Virus record (IMG/VR): IMGVR_UViG_3300035698_002268
Coordinates: 1-21,447 of that record
Reading direction: 5' to 3' (one strand)
DNA length: 21,447 nucleotides
Source: a virus
Part shown: piece by piece, positions 7,804 to 15,895 of the stretch
Numbering within the stretch: the stretch's first letter is position 1
How the letters are laid out: every line of letters begins with the position of its first letter
The notes under the pieces: generated by a model
Told to the model about the DNA's origin: nothing
Databases searched by the model: none
The model's input: the letters and a program-made list of their open reading frames with translations, nothing else
Program-made: the position numbers and the translations under genes

Positions 7804-8433
7804 TCAAGTCGCCTGTGAAGATTCGAGCACGATCTGATCAATCAGAAGTGTGCCCGCGTCGTTGCTGAAAAACTCGAATTCGATCAACGCACGCCGCATG
7901 TCATCGGTGTGCAACGGGAATGCGAACGCGATCGAAAAATCGTTGGCCGTCGCTCCGTACCAGTTGGAACCCAACCACCCGTAAACGTATCGCGTCAGCG
8001 TCGTCGAATAGCCTGCGTCGCGCTCGGTGATTTTGGCTCGCACGAACATCGTTTTGAGAACGCCGCCGGGCGTGTATCGCAGCTCAAGCGACGCACGCAG
8101 CATCGACCCGAGCGGAAGGTTCTCGAATTCGCAGCGGTTCGACGCGACGACCCACAACGGGTTCACGCCAACGTCGATCGGCAGGTAATCAGAATTCGAT
8201 CGCGAGCCCGCGCCATCGTTGAGGATTTTCGTCCACGTCGAAGCGCTGACCGCTTGTGTCGCCGTGTTGTGATCAACCAACTCCCACCCCATCGCGTCGA
8301 GCCCGAGCGACGCACGCAGGTTGGCGAACGTGATCTTTTTCGTCGTCGCGACACCCGACGGGTCATCGACCGCTGTGAGCAGGTCAACGTCGGCGAGTTC
8401 AGTCAGGGCGGTCAGGCTTGTGATCTTCGGCAT
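7804..8433 (-). CDS. Short tail-fibre-like protein
   Basis: A 209-residue protein. The N-terminus (MPKITSLTALTELADVDLL, then AVDDPSGVATTKKITFANLRASLG, residues 1-44) is the short adaptor motif found at the start of many phage fibre and tail-spike proteins ('kis.l.~lt.l.~~D.l~~vd~~s~~tkkit~~nl'). The rest is strand-rich, with a jelly-roll-like feel (LRASLELRYTP, TLTRYVYGWLGSNWYG, DFSIAFAFPL, LIDQIVLESS), compatible with a small carbohydrate-binding or fibre head domain. The start at 8433 has GAGG six bases upstream and lies inside the end of the methyltransferase gene. The hub gene begins two bases after its stop. Being coupled to the enzyme gene, it might be the substrate or partner; that is inference. 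Confidence 0.65.
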   Translation of the reverse strand: MPKITSLTALTELADVDLLTAVDDPSGVATTKKITFANLRASLGLDAMGWELVDHNTATQAVSASTWTKILNDGAGSRSNSDYLPIDVGVNPLWVVASNRCEFENLPLGSMLRASLELRYTPGGVLKTMFVRAKITERDAGYSTTLTRYVYGWLGSNWYGATANDFSIAFAFPLHTDDMRRALIEFEFFSNDAGTLLIDQIVLESSQAT

Positions 8434-9832
8434 GGTCAACCTCGCAGACGTACATGATCGTGGCACCGACGGGGTGCGACGACACGACGAACCCCGCTTC
8501 GCGGAGCATGGGTTTCAGTTCAGCGGGCGTCCATCGCCCGTGGTCACAGATCGTTCGATCCATCGTGGACAGCATAAGCGACCCGGTACAGAGCTCGCGC
8601 AACCGGCGAAGGAATCGCATCGGGTCGCCCGGCAGGTGCTCGGCGACTTCGATGCACAAAACCATCGGCGCGGGCTCGATCGTCGGGCACTCCGGGTCGA
8701 GCAGGTCGAACGGGATCAATGTGTCGCGTGCGTCACACGGGCGACCCGCGACCTCGAGCGATTCGTCGTCCAGGTCAACGCCGACCCAATCGCCCTCCCA
8801 GCCCATCGATCGCAGCACGTCGCGGCTGAGCCCGTTGCCGCACCCCACGTCGAGCACGCGGGGATCACGCCCGGGGATCATCGAGCACGCCGCGTCGAGA
8901 ACGCGTTTGTGCCACGCCGAATAGTCGCTGTGTTCCCGGAGTTCGAGCATCTGGGCTTCTGATCGGTCCTCCCCGACGTGTGCGGCGTACCAGCCCTCCG
9001 ATCGAGTTCCCACCGGGTCAGGACGGCAAACGCCGCACAACGCGTCTGAGAGCCCCGTGCGTCGAAACGCCGTGAGGCCAGATTCGCCCTCGGTCGCGTT
9101 GATCACGTCGAGGCCCGCGTCGTCAAACACGGGGCGGAGCTCCGTGCACCGAGCATCGAGCGTCGCGAACAGCGATTGGTTGTGAGCGACGACCCGATCC
9201 GGGTGAACCTCGCCCGACGCGTACTGCGGGCCCTCGGATTCCATGTTGAAATCGGCCCCGACGACGATGATCTTCCTGAACCCGAGGTGCCACGCCAGCC
9301 GCAGCGCCGCGAAGAACACCGAGCGGATGCCCTTGTACCCGCCGGTCCGCATCCTCGCCGAGTTGCCGATCGTCGTGCCCATCGATTCGAGGAAACGGTG
9401 TGCTTGGAACCCCGTTTCGACCGGGTAGAACAGCGTGTTGGGTGATCGACCTGGCGTGCGACCGATTCGGTAGAACTCATCCGTGTCGGGGTCACGCCGT
9501 CGCAGCTTGGCGTTTTGCTGTCGCAGCGGGCACAACTTCAAGATCCCCGGATGCGCCCAGCCCACGTCAACGAACGACGACGGCTTGTCCAAACAGCACC
9601 AGAGATCGGGGCGATACACCTGCCACGAATTGTTCATGCCCATCGTCGTGATCCCGCTCGCGCGGATCGCATCGAGGTCGGTTTGCTCGAGTGACGGCCC
9701 GCCCGCGATCAAGATCAACGGCTCGCCGAGCCAATGATTTTTCATCTCGACCGGGTGCCCGTTCGCGGCGTACAACTCGAACCGATCCGGGTGCGTTCGT
9801 TGCGTGAGCTTGTTTCGATCGAGTTGTTCCAT
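8399..9832 (-). CDS. Two-domain enzyme: DUF115/MptE/GT42-like Rossmann domain fused to SAM-dependent methyltransferase
   Basis: A 477-residue protein. Residues about 35-265 contain EPLILIAGGPSL (37-48), GMNNSWQVYRPDLWCCLD (65-82), SMGTTIGNSARM (150-161) and FRKIIVVGADFNME (185-198). That pattern recalls the DUF115/6-hydroxymethylpterin diphosphokinase MptE-like and GT42 sialyltransferase-like folds seen in some phages. After a Cys-containing linker (265-325) comes a class I methyltransferase: motif I VLDVGCGNG (326-334), WVGVDLDDESLEVA (349-362) and VLCIEVAEHLPGDP (391-404). A nucleotide-sugar transferase or pyrophosphate-type reaction plus methylation of a glycan or other surface group is plausible but unproven. 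It lies inside the tail-tip operon (start in TGATG overlap; its 3' end overlaps the next gene by 35 bases). ATG 9832 is chosen by that overlap; upstream frame lacks coding character. Confidence 0.75.
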   Translation of the reverse strand: MEQLDRNKLTQRTHPDRFELYAANGHPVEMKNHWLGEPLILIAGGPSLEQTDLDAIRASGITTMGMNNSWQVYRPDLWCCLDKPSSFVDVGWAHPGILKLCPLRQQNAKLRRRDPDTDEFYRIGRTPGRSPNTLFYPVETGFQAHRFLESMGTTIGNSARMRTGGYKGIRSVFFAALRLAWHLGFRKIIVVGADFNMESEGPQYASGEVHPDRVVAHNQSLFATLDARCTELRPVFDDAGLDVINATEGESGLTAFRRTGLSDALCGVCRPDPVGTRSEGWYAAHVGEDRSEAQMLELREHSDYSAWHKRVLDAACSMIPGRDPRVLDVGCGNGLSRDVLRSMGWEGDWVGVDLDDESLEVAGRPCDARDTLIPFDLLDPECPTIEPAPMVLCIEVAEHLPGDPMRFLRRLRELCTGSLMLSTMDRTICDHGRWTPAELKPMLREAGFVVSSHPVGATIMYVCEVDHAEDHKPDRPD

Positions 9833-10299
9833 CAGGCGGTACCCCCGCTGCCTACCAACGTCGGCGACGTGATAATCCCGCCCGATCCTTGGAACCCGGT
9901 CGAGATCGAGTACGAGAACGCCGGTGTCGAGGTCGGCGTGCTCGTTGACGGGGCGACCCCGGACGTGTTCGGCACGTCGAAGGCGCCGCACTTGATAAAC
10001 CAGCCGCCGCCGGCAGTCTGATTCGTCATCGAGTACAACGAACACACGTCGCCGATCGCGACGGTGCCGACCGTGATCCCCAACTGATCTTCAACAGTGA
10101 ACGCGTGCGCCCCGTCGTTCATGAACCAGATCACCGGCCCGCCCGTGTGCGTGAACAACCGCATATCGGGCAGGATCATCGCGAGGCCCGAGGACGCCAT
10201 CGCGACACGCACCACGCGGCCGTCGGCGATCGACCAATCCCTATCCGCCGCCGGCTGGATATACGAACCGCCGCCCATGAAAACGCTTTGCCGGATCAT
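9832..10299 (-). CDS. Small beta-rich tail-tip protein of unknown function
   Basis: A 155-residue protein starting at an ATG that overlaps the DUF2460 stop by four bases; its own stop overlaps the next start (TGATG). The centre (residues about 50-105) has THTGGPVIWFMNDGAHAF, VEDQLGITVG and GGGWFIKCG segments. These resemble the C-terminal domain of the preceding protein (GGPYFVIS..., DLVDSTGTITV, PEWIAA), so the two probably share a small beta-sandwich fold. The C-terminal 45 residues are Ser/Thr/Pro/Gly-rich low complexity, like a flexible linker or stalk. A minor virion component at the tail tip or a head/tail decoration is likely from context, but no family is recognised. Confidence 0.7.
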   Translation of the reverse strand: MIRQSVFMGGGSYIQPAADRDWSIADGRVVRVAMASSGLAMILPDMRLFTHTGGPVIWFMNDGAHAFTVEDQLGITVGTVAIGDVCSLYSMTNQTAGGGWFIKCGAFDVPNTSGVAPSTSTPTSTPAFSYSISTGFQGSGGIITSPTLVGSGGTA

Positions 10300-11285
10300 G
10301 CGGCGATCCATTCCGGGTCGCCGCTCCCGTTGACGGTGAGGAACACCAGCACGACGGCACCCGCCGCGATCGCTGCGGACACCGTGATCGTGCCGGTCGA
10401 ATCGACCAGATCCACGTTGTTCGACCCGGTGATGGGCGAGATCACAAAGTACGGCCCGCCGAGGGGCAGATTCGCGTTGCCGGGCAGCTTGAGTTTCACG
10501 CCGGTCGTCGAGGCGTTCACGGCTTTGATCCGTCCAGTCGCAAGCGAGAGCGTCACGTCGATCGAGGTCGTGAACAGGTGCGCGCCGCCGAGCCAATAAT
10601 CGTCGGCGACTTCCACCTCGCCGCTGACCTCGATCGCGGTCAGCCCCGGCAACGTCGCGTTGTCGAAATCGTTCGTGATCATCTGCAGCCATTCGTCCAC
10701 CGTGTCGTCGAACCGCACGGGCACGTCGAACTCGAACCCGCAGGTGATCGCGTGCCCGCTGGTCGGTGCCGAGTTGAACGTGACGATCCCGGTGACGGTG
10801 TTCACCGAGTAATCGACCCCCTCGGTGACGCTCACGCCGTTGACTTTGACGACGACGGTCGACGCGCGCGGCTTCGTGATCGTTCGCACGATATTGGGGG
10901 CCACGCCGTCGGTGTACCGCTTGACGAGCTGATAGTCGGTTTTGGTGCCGTCGCCGGTGCCGAGATCCTGATCGGTGTCGGCGAGCGTCGCGCCGCCCTC
11001 GTCGCCCGCCGAACGCCCGAGCGTCGTCGAGTTGTAGTCGGACCAATCGCGGAGCCGAAACGAGTGCAGCGCCCCGCGTCGCAGCATCACGAAATCTTTC
11101 ATCGCGCTGAGGTCGTCGAGCGTTCGATCGGACCACATCAGATCGAACCGATGCTTGGGTGCCTCCCAGCGTGCGACGCGCTCCTCCACCCCGCTGAACG
11201 CGTCAGTGATCAGGGTCTTGAACCCCGGCCCGGCGGCAGCGCCGAAGGAGAGATCATCTGGAAAAAGAACCTCGTGTGCCGACAT
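10296..11285 (-). CDS. Distal tail protein, DUF2460 family (GTA g12-like)
   Basis: A 329-residue protein whose first ~210 residues match the DUF2460/TIGR02217 pattern. It starts HEVLFPDDLSFGAAAGPGF (4-22), followed by GVEERVARWE (32-41), DLSAMKDFVMLRRGALHSFR (58-77) and RDWSDY (79-84). Further along are the GDGTKTDYQLVKRY block, a VKVNGVSVTEGVDY segment and FDVPVRFD. In the R. capsulatus gene transfer agent the homologous g12 product forms the distal tail ring. Here it directly follows the tape measure gene (3-base gap, AGGGG upstream). The C-terminal ~60 residues (GGPYFVISPITGSNNVDLVD... to the end) form an extra beta domain that resembles part of the next gene product. The stop overlaps the next start (ATGA). 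Confidence 0.85.
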   Translation of the reverse strand: MSAHEVLFPDDLSFGAAAGPGFKTLITDAFSGVEERVARWEAPKHRFDLMWSDRTLDDLSAMKDFVMLRRGALHSFRLRDWSDYNSTTLGRSAGDEGGATLADTDQDLGTGDGTKTDYQLVKRYTDGVAPNIVRTITKPRASTVVVKVNGVSVTEGVDYSVNTVTGIVTFNSAPTSGHAITCGFEFDVPVRFDDTVDEWLQMITNDFDNATLPGLTAIEVSGEVEVADDYWLGGAHLFTTSIDVTLSLATGRIKAVNASTTGVKLKLPGNANLPLGGPYFVISPITGSNNVDLVDSTGTITVSAAIAAGAVVLVFLTVNGSGDPEWIAA

Positions 11286-11288
11286 AAA

Positions 11289-13922
11289 TTATCCCCTGAA
11301 AACGCCCATCTCGCGCTTGGCTGATTGACGAACCTGCCGCAGCGACTGTCGGAATTCTCCGGGATCGTTCGCGCGGATATTGATGTTGATCGTTTGACCG
11401 CCGCCACCGACACGCCCGCCGGCGTTCATCTCGCTCATCGCGCCGGGGTTGTTCTTCATGGCACGACGATTCAGCACGCCCTCGCCGGGGGTCAACATCG
11501 CCCGCACCGAGTCGCCGCCCGTGAACACGCCGCCGACGACACCGCCACGCGCCCCGATTTCAACTGTGCCGCCGGTCTGCTCGGTGCCGCCGACGTTGCC
11601 CGCGAGGTTGTTCACGAACCCGGAGAAAATGCCCTGGTAGTTCTGCCCGCCGAACCCGGTGCCGCCGAACATCACGGCGAGGATCTGATTCGTGACGATC
11701 TGCTGCACGATCGTTTCGAGGATGCCCCTGAACATGCCTTCCACGGCTTCGCCGAACGTCTGGGTCCCGGTGAGCATCGATTGGAAGAAACTGCCCACGG
11801 ACGACTTGAGCCCGCTGGTGAGGGAATCGGCGACCGACTGTGCGGCGGGGGTCAGCACGGTGTTGATCGAGTCGGCCGTCTTTTTCACGCCGTCGTTGGC
11901 GGCAGCGGTCGCGTTGGCGGCTCGCTCGGCTTCGTCCGCGACGGTCGCGGCGGGGCCGGCGGCAGCCTCGAACGGGGCGGCGGTGTCCATACCGGTGATC
12001 CGTGCCATGGCGCCCTGCACCGTGTCGGCGAACGCGTTCATGGTCGAAGCCATGCCGTCGTCGCCCATGAGGAATTCGCCAAACGAGCTGCGTTCGTCGG
12101 GGTTGTTGGGTCGGTTGCCCCCGCCCCCGAATCGTTGATCGCGTTCGGCGGCGCGGTCGATCCTGTTTTGCGCGATCGCCGCGACACGCAAGGCTTTTTC
12201 CTCGCCGGCTTTGACGCGCAGCGCAGCGATCGCCGCGTCCCGTTCGCTTTGCGTGGTCGCCCCGCCGATTGTGAGTGCGTTGCTGAACGCGCTGCCCAAC
12301 GCGGGGTTCGCCGCGCCGAGTACGCCGGTGACGATCCCGACCATTGCGGTCGAGGACCACAGGTGCCGGAATTCAGCGACGAATTCTTGGAGCTTTTTCG
12401 ACGCGAAGATCCCGATATCGTCGAACAGCGAAAACACGATATTTTCGACCTGCAACACCACGCCTGCCATCCAATCGCCGATCACCGCGACCCCGAAGAA
12501 TTGGTCGTACAGCCACTCGCCGAACTTGAACGACATCAGCCCCGTGACCGCCGCCGCGAAAATCACGGTGGACGTGGCGAGCGAGGCCATTGACAGGTTT
12601 GCCAGGGTGCCGCCCGCCGCGACCTTGGCGAGCCACACGGCCATTTTGAGCCCGACCAGCACCGCGGCGCCCGCCGCGATCGATCGCACCGTCGCCGCGA
12701 ACAGCACCGCCTGCGCGTTGGCTTTGTCGGCCTCTTCGGCGAACCCGCCCAAGATCCGCACCGCGCCGGTGAGCGACCCGATCAACGTGCCCGCCTTGTC
12801 GCTTTGTGAGTCGCCGATCCGCAAGATCACTTCCTGAATCGCCGACTGGAACGCGAGGAACTTGCCCCGCATCGTGTTGTTCAGAACGTCGGCGACCTTC
12901 TGTGCCTCGCCGGATGCCTGTTCGAGGTTGCGTGTCGCGGCGCTCACGCCGCTCGCGTTTTCGATCAGGATCTGCGCCGCACCCGCGAACCGCTCGCCGA
13001 AGATCGTGAACCCGTCGGCCCCGCCCAACGACGAATCGCGGAGCCGCTGCAACACAGTTTCCATATCGTTGAACACGGGCGACACTTGCGCGGCGGTCAG
13101 CCCGGCGCGGCCCAAGAGAACTTCCGCCTCGCTTGTCGGCTTCGCCAGCGACGAAAGCATGGATCGAATCGCGGTGCCCGCACGGCTGCTCTTGATTCCT
13201 TGATTCGACAACTCCCCGATCGCCGCAGCGGTGAATTCCAACGACACGCCGAGCTGTTTCGAGGCTGGCCCGGCGAACGACATGCCGTCGGCGAGTTGTT
13301 CGATCGACGTGTTGGACGTATTCGCGGCGAGCGTCATCACGTCGACCGCGACGGTGGTCGCTTTCACCTTGCCGCCGTACTGAGCCGCGAACGTCGAGCC
13401 GACGTTGGTCGCGATATCCGACGCACGCCCGAGCTCCATCATGCCCGCCGTCGCGAAGTTGAGCGTCGCCCCGATCGTGCCCAACTGTTCCTCGACCGTG
13501 AACCCGGCCCGAGCGAGCTGCAAGAATCCCTCGGCCGCGTTCGTCGCCGTGAATCGGGTCGTGCCGCCCAAGCGACGCGCTTCGGCCTCCATTGACTTGA
13601 ACGCGGCGCTGCCGACCTCGACACCCGCCGTGACCGCCGCGAAACTGATCGATTCCTCGAAATCGGCAAACGTCTTGGAAGCGCTTCGCACCGCGAGTCC
13701 GAAACTGAGACCGCCGAACACGCCGAGCAGGGCGGTCTTGGCGCTGATCGCTTTCGACTTCACCTGGTCGAGCGCCTTCGCCGATTTGTTGAGCCCGGTC
13801 TGAGATCGTCGCGCCGATTTGTCGAGCTTGTCGAACCCGTCGCTGACCTTTTTCAGCTTCGCGTCGCCCCCGCGAGGGTCGATCTCAACACCAACCCGGA
13901 TCAGGTCATCTTGGCTTGCCAT
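11289..13922 (-). CDS. Tape measure protein
   Basis: An 877-residue protein and the longest gene here, placed directly after the chaperone pair. Residues about 10-60 are charged and helical with repeated KLDKS-type segments. Residues about 65-370 form the conserved TP901/PhageMin_Tail core with ADFEESISFAAVTAGV, GGTTRFTATNAAEGF, MTLAANTSNTSIEQLADGM and NQGIKSSRAGTAIRSM. Two to three long hydrophobic segments follow at about 405-500, as expected for a protein that reaches the host membrane during DNA entry. The C-terminal third is Ala/Gly-rich and ends with a basic helix. The ATG at 13922 is chosen because GGAGGT lies eight bases upstream (13931-13936); a longer frame to 13973 would overlap more of the chaperone frame. 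The length suggests a tail of very roughly 130 nm, by the usual rule of thumb. Confidence 0.92.
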   Translation of the reverse strand: MASQDDLIRVGVEIDPRGGDAKLKKVSDGFDKLDKSARRSQTGLNKSAKALDQVKSKAISAKTALLGVFGGLSFGLAVRSASKTFADFEESISFAAVTAGVEVGSAAFKSMEAEARRLGGTTRFTATNAAEGFLQLARAGFTVEEQLGTIGATLNFATAGMMELGRASDIATNVGSTFAAQYGGKVKATTVAVDVMTLAANTSNTSIEQLADGMSFAGPASKQLGVSLEFTAAAIGELSNQGIKSSRAGTAIRSMLSSLAKPTSEAEVLLGRAGLTAAQVSPVFNDMETVLQRLRDSSLGGADGFTIFGERFAGAAQILIENASGVSAATRNLEQASGEAQKVADVLNNTMRGKFLAFQSAIQEVILRIGDSQSDKAGTLIGSLTGAVRILGGFAEEADKANAQAVLFAATVRSIAAGAAVLVGLKMAVWLAKVAAGGTLANLSMASLATSTVIFAAAVTGLMSFKFGEWLYDQFFGVAVIGDWMAGVVLQVENIVFSLFDDIGIFASKKLQEFVAEFRHLWSSTAMVGIVTGVLGAANPALGSAFSNALTIGGATTQSERDAAIAALRVKAGEEKALRVAAIAQNRIDRAAERDQRFGGGGNRPNNPDERSSFGEFLMGDDGMASTMNAFADTVQGAMARITGMDTAAPFEAAAGPAATVADEAERAANATAAANDGVKKTADSINTVLTPAAQSVADSLTSGLKSSVGSFFQSMLTGTQTFGEAVEGMFRGILETIVQQIVTNQILAVMFGGTGFGGQNYQGIFSGFVNNLAGNVGGTEQTGGTVEIGARGGVVGGVFTGGDSVRAMLTPGEGVLNRRAMKNNPGAMSEMNAGGRVGGGGQTININIRANDPGEFRQSLRQVRQSAKREMGVFRG

Positions 13923-14669
13923 TGTGATTGACCTCCGGGGCGGGTTTCGCGAGCCGTCTACGTTCGTCGTCAAGTCTACCCACGACCTGCGCGGTTCGCA
14001 TCAGATCGTCGGGGTCCTCGAGCCCAGCCAGCCGCAGCCAAGCAATCAGCGTGGTGAACTCGATCGGGGCAATCCCCCCGAACGACTCACCCCGGCACGA
14101 ATCCAGCTCCATGAAACACCGCCACGGCAGGGTGTTCCAAGGAGCCAGATCGGGCGATCCGGGAACGATTCGCTCCCCGGTGCGTTCTTCGCGCCGCCTC
14201 GCCGCTCGAACCGTGGCCGAGTCCTCGTCGGCCCAATCGATCGACCAGCGAAGAAGCGCGATCAGTTTCCCGCGTCGTCCTCCACCGACTCCCGACGGAA
14301 CAAATCAGCGTCGGCAGCCATGCCGAGAACCCACTGGAACAGGTCCTTGAGTGCCGGCTTGCCCAGCATTTCCTCGGCTGCGGTCGAAGTAAACTTGATC
14401 GCCTCGCCGTCGTCGCCCTCGATATTTTTCCAGTCGAGCACGACGTGCGCACACACGCACGGCATGATCAGGGCTGCCGTTTCGGCCTCGGTCATTTTCT
14501 TGATGTCGGCCATCGTGACCCGCTTCGATCGACGACGACGATTCATCGCTGTCTCGTAGGCGGGATTGCCCAGGCGTGCGATCAAGAATTCGGCGTCGGT
14601 GCCCGGGAAGCGGCACCAAACGCCGTCGGATTCCTTGGCGGGTACGGTTTCGAGACTTGAAATCTTCAT
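13906..14669 (-). CDS. Tail assembly chaperone, long (G-T type) product by -1 ribosomal frameshift
   Basis: If ribosomes slip back one base at GGGAAAC (14265-14271), translation avoids the TGA at 14262 and continues through 119 more codons to a stop at 13906. The fused protein is 254 residues. The extension is clearly protein-like: a WSIDWADEDSATVRAA start, then ERIVPGSPDLAPWNTLPW, FMELDSCRGE, PIEFTTLIAWLRLAGL and a charged helix. It has no in-frame start near its beginning; the first ATG is at codon 52. The pattern matches the G/GT chaperone pairs of lambda and most long-tailed phages, where the minor fused form recruits the tube protein to the tape measure. The extension overlaps the tape measure start by 17 bases. 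Confidence 0.82.
14262..14669 (-). CDS. Tail assembly chaperone, short (G-type) product
   Basis: A 135-residue acidic, helical protein. It contains DAEFLIARLGNPAYE (25-39), a basic patch (44-50), CAHVVLDWKNIEG (73-85), then a KFTSTAAEEMLGKPALKDLFQWVLGMA-like region, here seen at 92-118. This is the usual pattern of the first-frame tail assembly chaperone that binds the tape measure protein. I chose ATG 14669 because AGAGG lies nine bases upstream. The longer frame starting at 14717 begins before the tail tube stop and lacks a ribosome site. The last codons before the TGA are GGA AAC inside a GGGAAAC heptamer, which allows a -1 shift into the overlapping frame. See the fusion product entry. 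Confidence 0.8.
   Translation of the reverse strand: MKISSLETVPAKESDGVWCRFPGTDAEFLIARLGNPAYETAMNRRRRSKRVTMADIKKMTEAETAALIMPCVCAHVVLDWKNIEGDDGEAIKFTSTAAEEMLGKPALKDLFQWVLGMAADADLFRRESVEDDAGN
14265..14271 (-). promoter_or_regulatory. -1 programmed ribosomal frameshift site GGGAAAC
   Basis: The zero frame reads G GGA AAC then TGA, an exact X XXY YYZ slippery heptamer directly before the stop codon. After slippage the next codon is CTG in the -1 frame, which stays open for 119 codons. A perfect 6-bp hairpin GGCCGA/TCGGCC with a 7-base loop lies at 14215-14233, about 31 bases downstream. That is further away than usual for a stimulator, so its role is uncertain. Confidence 0.85.
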
Positions 14670-14713
14670 CTGGAAAAACCTCTCGCTGAGTGTGACGAGA
14701 CACGCAGCACGGA

Positions 14714-15895
14714 TCAAGCCGTGAAGCGTGCCACTCGGATAGTGATCGATTCGGTGTTGTCCTCGTACGCCTCAAAGTTGAGCGTCGGGGTCACGTCGTT
14801 GTCGGGGCCGTCGGACGTGCGCGGCCCGCTGTTGAACTTGCACTTGGGGATATCGATCAACAGCACGTTGCCCGCGTCGTCGGTCATGACCAACGCCAGC
14901 GACGATGCGGTCTGGTTGATGAACTTGTCCACCAGCGTCGAGTTCTCGTAGAACGCCGACAGCGACCCGGTCAGGCTCACCCGGCTGAGCCCGTACGATT
15001 TCACGTTGCCCTGCCCGATCACGCGACGCGCCCGCAGGCCGTTGCTGAGGTTGATCGCGAGGCCTGTGACCTCGGCGACCGTCCCGCCTTCATGAATCGC
15101 GGTGACGTGGTTCGCCGCGTCGAACAACTGGTTGTCCACCGCCGCCGTGTTCGAGCCGTCGCCCACCGTGGCGTTCGAGGTCGTTTCGTTCGACCCCATG
15201 CAATCGAAACTGAACTCCACGATCCCGTCACCGTTCACGTCGACCGAGAACCCGCCGAACGTGGTGCCGACGTGTTGCATGAACGAATTCGCGGACAGAT
15301 CCACAAACTCGTTTTCCATCGTGAACGACCGCAGGCCCGAGCCGTCGGTGACCTCGGACAGCACCGTGATCGTGACGGTATCGCCCGCCGCTTCGATCGT
15401 GAGCGCTGCGCCTTCGATCGCGAGGTTGAGACCCGACACGGCCGCGACCTTGAAGATCCCGTTGTTCGCGGCCACGGTGAACCCGGTGACCTTGATCCAG
15501 TTGCCGGCGACGACCGTGACTCCGGCCCACGACGCGCTGTCCGCGAACACGGCAGCGGCGGTCACGGAGTACGTCGTCGCGGTGTCCGAGTCCTCGGTCG
15601 ACCATGCGCCATCGGCACACAGCGACGCTTGCAGGAAGTCATCGAGCGCGGCGGACTGTGATTCGACGACGATCGAGCCCTCGGCCGAGAACGTGGTCTG
15701 CCGCACGTCGTTGATCCGGCGCGACTGTCGCATTTGATTCGGCGTGACCGTGTTGGTCGACTTCGCCAGCCCGTAGGACGTGACGTAGATCTCGGCCAGC
15801 GTCGGGGGACCGGACGGGGTGACCCCGAACGCGGTTTCCTCGATATAGGCGACCTTGAGTTTGTTGGTTTCGGCGATCGTGTCGGTCAGGGGCAT
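14714..15895 (-). CDS. Major tail tube protein (Phage_tube_2-like)
   Basis: A 393-residue protein with the N-terminal pattern of siphovirus tail tube proteins of the Phage_tube_2 type: KVAYIEETAFGVTPSGPPTL (14-33), a strand segment ending in RQSRRINDVRQT (56-67), then AEGSIVVE (71-78) and LDDFLQASL (84-92). Residues about 115-180 form a beta insertion with AGNWIKVTGFTVAANNGIFK, the small 'wI.v.Gf....NnG.fkv' module common in this group. After it, LRSFTMENEF returns to the tube core. It should form the stacked hexameric rings of the tail. The start at 15895 has GAGG seven to eight bases upstream. Order (terminator before, chaperone and tape measure after) strongly supports the call. Confidence 0.87.
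   Translation of the reverse strand: MPLTDTIAETNKLKVAYIEETAFGVTPSGPPTLAEIYVTSYGLAKSTNTVTPNQMRQSRRINDVRQTTFSAEGSIVVESQSAALDDFLQASLCADGAWSTEDSDTATTYSVTAAAVFADSASWAGVTVVAGNWIKVTGFTVAANNGIFKVAAVSGLNLAIEGAALTIEAAGDTVTITVLSEVTDGSGLRSFTMENEFVDLSANSFMQHVGTTFGGFSVDVNGDGIVEFSFDCMGSNETTSNATVGDGSNTAAVDNQLFDAANHVTAIHEGGTVAEVTGLAINLSNGLRARRVIGQGNVKSYGLSRVSLTGSLSAFYENSTLVDKFINQTASSLALVMTDDAGNVLLIDIPKCKFNSGPRTSDGPDNDVTPTLNFEAYEDNTESITIRVARFTA

Noticed and set aside
3784-11285. A true gene transfer agent cluster rather than a phage
   Set aside because: Only the tail tip is GTA-like. The head genes, separate scaffold, chaperone frameshift and the YqaJ-Bet module are phage features, and no other GTA hallmark is seen.
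887-12233. HIP1-type repeats as evidence of a cyanobacterial host
   Set aside because: Five copies in 21 kb is far below the density typical of HIP1-rich cyanobacteria, and the excess may come from codon bias.
13906-14112. Separate 68-codon gene after the chaperone
   Set aside because: Its frame extends upstream to the GGGAAAC site with protein-like sequence, and the ATG has no ribosome site. It is the end of the frameshift product.
14215-14233. Hairpin as the frameshift stimulator
   Set aside because: It starts about 31 bases after the slippery site, beyond the usual 5-9 base spacer, so I did not assign it that role.
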